NCBI GenBank assembly: GCA_938091155.1
Contig: CALKOP010000195.1
Location: 1 to 32,664, forward strand
Origin: an uncultured Flavobacteriales bacterium
Lineage (GTDB): Bacteria > Bacteroidota > Bacteroidia > Flavobacteriales_G > Salibacteraceae
Direction of reading: 5' to 3'
DNA length: 32,664 nt
Made by a program: the position numbers and the translations under genes. Of the stretch, positions 27,215 to 32,664 are shown in pieces (the first letter of the stretch is position 1; the number at the start of each line of letters is the position of its first letter). The notes beneath the pieces are model-generated. The model made no database searches and was not told where the DNA came from. It saw only the letters and a list, made by a program, of their open reading frames with translations.

Positions 27215-29899
27215 ATGAAAAAACTTTTACTCTTCGCTGCCTTTGTAGCAGCAACAACGGTCTCCATGGCACAGTGGGAAATCACAGCCTTAGGTGAAAC
27301 AGGTGATACCATAACCTTTGACGCTACAATGTCGGGTGTAAACAACGGTGTTTTCAGTGGTACTGGCTTCGAAACAACTCCTTCAAGTGGTCAGCTCGAT
27401 TCAGACGCATGGAAGTTTACCGGATTATCAGATGGATCAAGCCACTTTGGTGGAAATTTTAATACAGGCGATTACGCCAAAGGAGCCTCTGCTGGAGGAG
27501 TCTTTAGTGGTGGAGTCTACTCATTTGGGGTAGCTGCTGGGGACTCAGCAGTTGGTATTCAACCAACGGGAAGTGACTGGACCCCAGGTACAATCATTTT
27601 AAAAATTGAGAACAACACGGGGTATGATGTTGATTCCGTTTACCTTGGATATGACTTATACATCAACAATAATGAAGGGCGAGGAAACAGTTTTAACGTT
27701 GCTTATAGTGTAAACGACTCAACTTCATTTACTAACATCAGCGCTCTAAACGATACAAGCATCGAAACAAGTCAAGGTTCAGTAAACTGGATTCAATATG
27801 CAAAATACGCTGAGGTTTCCGTTTCATTAGACGCAGGGGACTTCTTGTACATTGAGTGGAGTGGCGCTGACGTGACTGGTTCTGGTAGCAGAGATGAGTT
27901 CGCACTTGACAACATATCCGCAATTTTAATTGGTGACACTACTGCATCGTCAGGTTCGGTATATCCTGCATACACAATAGGAACGGTAAGCACAACAGAT
28001 GCTAATGGCGTTGCAGATTCATTAGGTGTTGAATGTGCTATCTCTGGAATAGCCATTGGTGTAGACCTTGACGGTAACGCAGGTTATAGCTTCACGCTTT
28101 TGAATGATGATGGGATTAACATAAATAGTTCTGTAGATATCAATGGATATCAAATGGAAGAGGGCGACTCGCTGGTTCTTTTTGGAACTATTGGCCAGTT
28201 TAATGGACTTATCCGGTTTGACGTAGACTCTGGAGTTTTACTTGACTCTGGCTTGGCAATTCCTAGTCCAACGGTTGTAACCTCATTGGATGAAAGCACC
28301 GAATCAGAGCTTATTAGAATTGAGAGTTTTTGGGTTGACGCAATCAGCGGACCGAACCATACCCTGTCTGACGGAACAAATACCGTGGTGATGCGAATCG
28401 ATTTTGATACTGACATACCAGGTAATGTGGACTTTGCCATTGGCGACACCATTTGCTATGTAATAGGTATCGGAGGCCAATTCGACAACTCCTCTCCGTA
28501 CACAGAAGGATACCAATTCTTCCCACAGCGCGCTGCTGATATAGATAACTCTTGCGGAAGCATTCCTCCTCCAACAATTAACTGGTACCCTATACCCGAC
28601 ATCAATAATGATGATGCTAATGGTGAGCCTGATTCTATTGGCGTTTATTGTTGGACTAGTGGAGTTGCGTTGGGGGTTGATTTAGATGGTAACGATGGCT
28701 TGAGTTATACTCTATGGGACGATGAAGGCATAAATGTCTATTCATTTAATGCTGAGGTCAGCAATTACCAAGTGCAAGAGGGAGATTCACTCCTGATGAG
28801 AGGTTACATTGCTCAATATAATGGCTTGACGGAATTTATTCCTGATTCCATTCAGGTTATCAATTCAAATAACACTATCCCAAATCCTTTGTCGATAGAT
28901 ACCATAGCTGCGATTAACGAATCTGACCTAATCATCTTAAAAAATGTTACGTTAGCCGATACCTCTCAATGGGATTTTTCCAGTGGTTTTGGTTGGAACA
29001 TTGGCTTAATTACGTGTGATAGCCAGATCATCGAAATGCGAATTGATAATGACACAGACATAGACGAAAACATGCCTGAACCGCCTACCGGGTTGTTTAA
29101 TGTCATTGGAATTGGTGGTCAATACGACGACTCAGCCCCATATTTATCTGGTTATCAGATTCTACCAAGATATTTCTCTGATATTGACACGAATTCGAAC
29201 CAAGCTTCAGGTCTTAGTTTAATCATCAATGAAGTTATGACGGAAAACGCAACGTCTGAAACAGACGCAGCTGGTGATAATGATGATTGGGTAGAAATCA
29301 AGAATATTGCTACAGGCAGCGCCTCGCTTGCTGGCTTATATATGACAAACAACGCATCTACTCCTGATATTTACATGATTCCGATGGAGTCTACAGAAAG
29401 TATCGCTGCTGGAGCTTATGCATTAGCTTGGTGCGATAATGAACCTGCGGAAGGCGACTTGCACACCAATTTCACATTGGACAATGCGGGTGACTACATC
29501 GGTATTTACCAAGAAGAAGGGTGTAACCTAGTTGTTGTGGATGAAATGACCATTCCGGCCCTCGCGGCTGATGAGTCTTATGGCGTTTATCCAGAAGGAG
29601 CGGATTCATTGGTGATCTTCAACACACTTTCAACGACTCCTGGCATGATGAACCTTCTCATTCCGGTTGGCCTTAATGATTTAGATGAAGAGGGTAAATT
29701 GGTGCTGTATCCAAACCCGGCTGCTGCCATGCAAGTTATCCGATTCAACCAAAACATCGACTTTACCTTGTTCGATCTATTGGGTAATGTGGTTAGCAGC
29801 AAAAGAAATTCAAATGAATTGACAACTGAAGGCCTTTCTGCAGGTACCTACTTATTACAAACTTCTACCGGTGAAGTGCTAAGGTTTGTGATTCAGTAA
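27215..29899 (+). CDS. Secreted T9SS cargo protein with duplicated internal domain and lamin-tail-like domain
   Basis: Signal MKKLLLFAAFVAATTVSMAQ; two related blocks (DANGVADSLGVECAISGIAIGVDLDGNAGYSFTLLNDDGINI / DANGEPDSIGVYCWTSGVALGVDLDGNDGLSYTLWDDEGINV); LIINEVMTENATSETDAAGDNDDWVEIKN lamin-tail-like; LVLYPNPAAAMQVIRF...STGEVLRFVIQ sorting domain. Confidence 0.85.
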   Translation: MKKLLLFAAFVAATTVSMAQWEITALGETGDTITFDATMSGVNNGVFSGTGFETTPSSGQLDSDAWKFTGLSDGSSHFGGNFNTGDYAKGASAGGVFSGGVYSFGVAAGDSAVGIQPTGSDWTPGTIILKIENNTGYDVDSVYLGYDLYINNNEGRGNSFNVAYSVNDSTSFTNISALNDTSIETSQGSVNWIQYAKYAEVSVSLDAGDFLYIEWSGADVTGSGSRDEFALDNISAILIGDTTASSGSVYPAYTIGTVSTTDANGVADSLGVECAISGIAIGVDLDGNAGYSFTLLNDDGININSSVDINGYQMEEGDSLVLFGTIGQFNGLIRFDVDSGVLLDSGLAIPSPTVVTSLDESTESELIRIESFWVDAISGPNHTLSDGTNTVVMRIDFDTDIPGNVDFAIGDTICYVIGIGGQFDNSSPYTEGYQFFPQRAADIDNSCGSIPPPTINWYPIPDINNDDANGEPDSIGVYCWTSGVALGVDLDGNDGLSYTLWDDEGINVYSFNAEVSNYQVQEGDSLLMRGYIAQYNGLTEFIPDSIQVINSNNTIPNPLSIDTIAAINESDLIILKNVTLADTSQWDFSSGFGWNIGLITCDSQIIEMRIDNDTDIDENMPEPPTGLFNVIGIGGQYDDSAPYLSGYQILPRYFSDIDTNSNQASGLSLIINEVMTENATSETDAAGDNDDWVEIKNIATGSASLAGLYMTNNASTPDIYMIPMESTESIAAGAYALAWCDNEPAEGDLHTNFTLDNAGDYIGIYQEEGCNLVVVDEMTIPALAADESYGVYPEGADSLVIFNTLSTTPGMMNLLIPVGLNDLDEEGKLVLYPNPAAAMQVIRFNQNIDFTLFDLLGNVVSSKRNSNELTTEGLSAGTYLLQTSTGEVLRFVIQ
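27961..29190 (+). repeat. Intragenic duplication: two about 200-aa domains in tandem
   Basis: Protein-level repeat from YPAYTIGTVSTTDANG...FFPQRAADIDN (about 27961-28560) and WYPIPDINNDDANG...ILPRYFSDIDT (about 28585-29190). Confidence 0.75.
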
Positions 29900-29916
29900 A
29901 ACCAAAGAAGTCAAGC

Positions 29917-29955
29917 AAAAAAGCCCTCTGCGAATTATCGTAGAGGGCTTTTTTA
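29917..29955. terminator. Bidirectional intrinsic terminator
   Basis: AAAAAAGCCCTCTGCGAATTATCGTAGAGGGCTTTTTT: GC-rich stem flanked by A-run and T-run, between convergent CDSs ending at 29899 and 29953. Confidence 0.9.
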
Positions 29956-31446
29956 TTCCTTCTTCTTGAAATCCAACTTATCAAAATGAAAGTCGTTGTT
30001 GGGTAAGTCTATCGTAAATCCTTGTATTTGATCAAGCTTTACATCAAACTTTATGAGGCCATAAGTGAGAAATGGGTCATTATGGTCGAAGCGAAAAACA
30101 TGGTCATCCCAATCGGTTAGATAACCTGAAAACAACTCTTTTGCCGGCTTTAGAATCAAGACTAATTTTTCGTCTTTCATGATCACCTCGGCCTCACCAT
30201 ACATTGTGTCTTCATATAAGCCTACATAATCGTTTTTAGGAAGCATCTTGGTAGCCTTAGCCTTCATTTTCAATCGCTTTTCTTTTACTTCTGTGTCTCG
30301 CTTTTCTCCTTTTTCCTTAAATTCCAAAAACTGCTCGCTACGTTTGGCGTAATCCTTTCCATGTATCCAATCAAGAGTGGCATACATCAGCATGGACGAA
30401 ACTGAACTCATATCATTTGTGAGAACCACTATGGATAAATCATCTTCAGGAGATACGGCAACTTTCGTGATATATCCTGGCAATCCTCCCCCGTGGTGCG
30501 CCACTTTTGTACCATGATAATCCATCAGAAACCAACCCAATCCATATCCTTTGAAATGGGTGCCATTTGCTTGATCGAAACTGCCAGTGCCGAGAGGTGT
30601 ATGTAGACTCCATATTTTTTGAATGGAACCTGCGCTCAACAAAGTGTCGCCATTCACAATTCCATCATTCTGCCAAAAGCTAAGCCACTTCACCATATCA
30701 CCCGTTGAGGAGTTTAATGCTGCAGTCGCGCCACTATTATTGTAGCTCATCATAAAAATTTCTTGGCCATGGATGTGCGGTTTCGCAATGTTATCGTCCT
30801 TAGAAAACACCTCAAAATCAGAAGTAGTTCGTTGCATACCCAATGGATCTAAAATGCGCGTTTTCACGAAGGCATCCCAAGTCATTCCACTAGCTGCTTC
30901 AATGACTTCACCAGCCGTCATAAACATCAGATTTTGGTATCCAAAAGTCTCTCTAAAACCATGTGTCAATGGTCTTGCACTTAACCTTTCGATTGCCTCT
31001 TTTCGGCTATAATCAGAACCATACCAAAGTAAGTCCCCGTCAAATGTGATAAGTCCACTTCTGTGACACAATAAATCCTCTATGGTCATGTGCTCGGTTA
31101 CATAGTCATCATACAGTTTAAACCAAGGAAGGTGCTTCCCCACGGGATCCTTCCAGTCGAGCGCTCCTTCTTCCACCAGCATCGCGATAGAAGCCGCGGT
31201 AAATGCTTTAGAAAGGCTCGCGATAGCGTATAATGTCTCCTCATTTGGGGCGTTGGGGTCCGACTTTGCTTTTGTTCCATATCCTTCGGAAATAATCACC
31301 TTACCGTCTTTCACTGCAGCAACCGCCATAGAGGGCAAATCAAAATCCTCGTAAACGGACTTTAAATATGTTGTAAACCCTACCGTATCTAGCTGAGCCA
31401 AACCCGGGCTTGAAATTAATAGAGCAAGAAAAAGAAGTGTTCTCAT
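29953..31446 (-). CDS. Serine hydrolase (beta-lactamase/PBP class C family), secreted
   Basis: Signal peptide MRTLLFLALLISSPGLAQ; YAIASLSKAFTA (SxxK), FGYQNLMFMTAGEVIE (YxN), VAHHGGGLPGYITKV (HxG); C-terminal DUF3471-like region. Confidence 0.92.
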   Translation of the reverse strand: MRTLLFLALLISSPGLAQLDTVGFTTYLKSVYEDFDLPSMAVAAVKDGKVIISEGYGTKAKSDPNAPNEETLYAIASLSKAFTAASIAMLVEEGALDWKDPVGKHLPWFKLYDDYVTEHMTIEDLLCHRSGLITFDGDLLWYGSDYSRKEAIERLSARPLTHGFRETFGYQNLMFMTAGEVIEAASGMTWDAFVKTRILDPLGMQRTTSDFEVFSKDDNIAKPHIHGQEIFMMSYNNSGATAALNSSTGDMVKWLSFWQNDGIVNGDTLLSAGSIQKIWSLHTPLGTGSFDQANGTHFKGYGLGWFLMDYHGTKVAHHGGGLPGYITKVAVSPEDDLSIVVLTNDMSSVSSMLMYATLDWIHGKDYAKRSEQFLEFKEKGEKRDTEVKEKRLKMKAKATKMLPKNDYVGLYEDTMYGEAEVIMKDEKLVLILKPAKELFSGYLTDWDDHVFRFDHNDPFLTYGLIKFDVKLDQIQGFTIDLPNNDFHFDKLDFKKKE

Positions 31447-31529
31447 GGTAAATTGATTTACAGCGCACTAAAGTACACGTACATCAAGAGACCCGGCTAT
31501 TCAACTGCATAACAATTAGGTGGGTTGCG

Positions 31530-32664
31530 CTAATTCAATATCACTTTGTACTGATTAGATTTTCCTCCGCTTGATATGACAATGTTGTACTGTCCTGCTG
31601 AAAAGCTACTTAAATCAACCACATAATTGGATTGGTTGAGTGTTACATTGCTTTCTGATAATACCATTCTTCCAGCGTTAGAATACACTCGCACTTCACT
31701 GCCTTCAAGCTGGCCATTTTTCAGTGATATGAAAACCTTATCTCTTGTTGGGTTAGGAAACAGATTGATCTCCTCGGTCAGAGATAGATTGTCGATTCCT
31801 GTAAGCCATAATGTAATAATCTTGGAGGTGGAGTCTGAGCATCCTTGTTCAACAGTCTGCATCACTCTGACCTGACCCGATAGGGAGTCTTGACTCCATG
31901 TGACTTGGGCGCTTGCGCCATTGGCGGATAGGCTTCCATTAACAGCGCTCCATTGATAAACGGCTCCTGCAATTGAATCCACAAAATAACTGCTAACCGT
32001 AGTTTGAGGTAATGAGTCCAATCCTTGAATTTCACTTACATGGAAGATCGTGTCCACAACCTGAACATCAAAAGAGTCCAATGAGGTATTTCCCGAAGAA
32101 TCAACCCCAATCAAGGCGACTGTGATCACACCCTCATCTTCGCAAGTGAAGTCACTCTGAGAAAGACTCAAGTCAAAAGAGCAGTTATCCATCGAGCCAT
32201 TATCCACATTAGCTGCAGTGATGCTGGCCGCACCTGAAGCGTCTAGATAAATCGTCAGGTTCTGACTTGCCATCGTTGGAGAAATCGTATCCATAACAGT
32301 GATATCAGCTGTTATTGTTGAGCTATTCCCCGATGGGTCAACCACCGCTAGGGTAACTACATTAACCCCTGTTTCAGAGCAATCAAAGTCAGTTTGATCG
32401 AGGTACAGAGAATCTATATCACAGTTATCCGTTGAGCCATTATCCACCTGAGCTGCCGTGATACTAGCTGCACCTGAAGCGTCTAGATAAATCGTCAGGC
32501 TCTGACTTGCCATCGTTGGAGAAATCGTATCCATAACGGTTATATCTGCGGTGGTCGAAGACGAGTTGCCATTTACATCAACTGCAGTAATAGTAACTGA
32601 ATTAACACCCACATCTGAGCAGTCAAAATCTGTGATGTCAAGGTTCAAGGAATCTATATCACAG
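31530..32664 (-). CDS. Secreted repeat protein with T9SS C-terminal sorting domain (5' end outside the window)
   Basis: INLFPNPTRDKVFISLKNGQLEGSEVRVYSNAGRMVLSESN...GGKSNQYKVILN sorting domain; Ig/HYR-like repeats DTISPTMASQ.LTIYLDASGAASITA..VDNGS.DNC; frame still open at the window edge. Confidence 0.88.
   Translation of the reverse strand, partial: CDIDSLNLDITDFDCSDVGVNSVTITAVDVNGNSSSTTADITVMDTISPTMASQSLTIYLDASGAASITAAQVDNGSTDNCDIDSLYLDQTDFDCSETGVNVVTLAVVDPSGNSSTITADITVMDTISPTMASQNLTIYLDASGAASITAANVDNGSMDNCSFDLSLSQSDFTCEDEGVITVALIGVDSSGNTSLDSFDVQVVDTIFHVSEIQGLDSLPQTTVSSYFVDSIAGAVYQWSAVNGSLSANGASAQVTWSQDSLSGQVRVMQTVEQGCSDSTSKIITLWLTGIDNLSLTEEINLFPNPTRDKVFISLKNGQLEGSEVRVYSNAGRMVLSESNVTLNQSNYVVDLSSFSAGQYNIVISSGGKSNQYKVILN
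32184..32664 (-). repeat. Tandem 240-bp (80-aa) repeats inside the T9SS cargo gene
   Basis: gcacctgaagcgtctagataaatcgtcagg(t/c)tctgacttgccatcgttggagaaatcgtatccataac recurs with 240-nt spacing (about 32230 and about 32470), and aatctatatcacag recurs at about 32411 and 32651. Confidence 0.92.

Noticed and set aside
1-32664. Search for CRISPR arrays, IS elements, tRNA/rRNA genes, toxin-antitoxin or phage-defence cassettes
   Set aside because: No repeat-spacer structure, transposase, RNA-gene signature or recognisable defence gene was seen by eye; the helicase is better explained by the ligase-associated repair family than by a defence system.

Overview
Chromosomal window from a Bacteroidota genome (probably Flavobacteriales-like, judging from T9SS C-terminal domains, GCTDPxAxNY motif, TAnnTTTG-type promoters and AT-rich codon usage). 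Most of it is core or housekeeping: a phosphate module (OprP-type porin plus Na/Pi cotransporter), a LuxE-like acyltransferase, an imelysin-like lipoprotein, tyrS, an OmpA-family protein, a very large outer-membrane beta-barrel protein, ligase-associated DEXH helicase plus PdeM, 2-aminomuconate deaminase (RidA), ileS - DksA/TraR-like - lspA, an M28 peptidase, asd, a serine hydrolase, and two further T9SS cargo proteins (one cut by the window edge). I saw no tRNA/rRNA, CRISPR, IS element, prophage or recognisable defence cassette. I did not find a clearly new multi-gene system. The best second-look items are: near-zero intergenic distance at six of seven convergent gene junctions; a T9SS cargo pseudogene whose reading frame is interrupted by TAA codons that both lie inside a 25-nt near-repeat; a beta-barrel OMP split in two at an ATGA junction; helicase + PdeM without the partner ligase and nuclease next to them; and near-identical 240-bp tandem repeats at the window edge.
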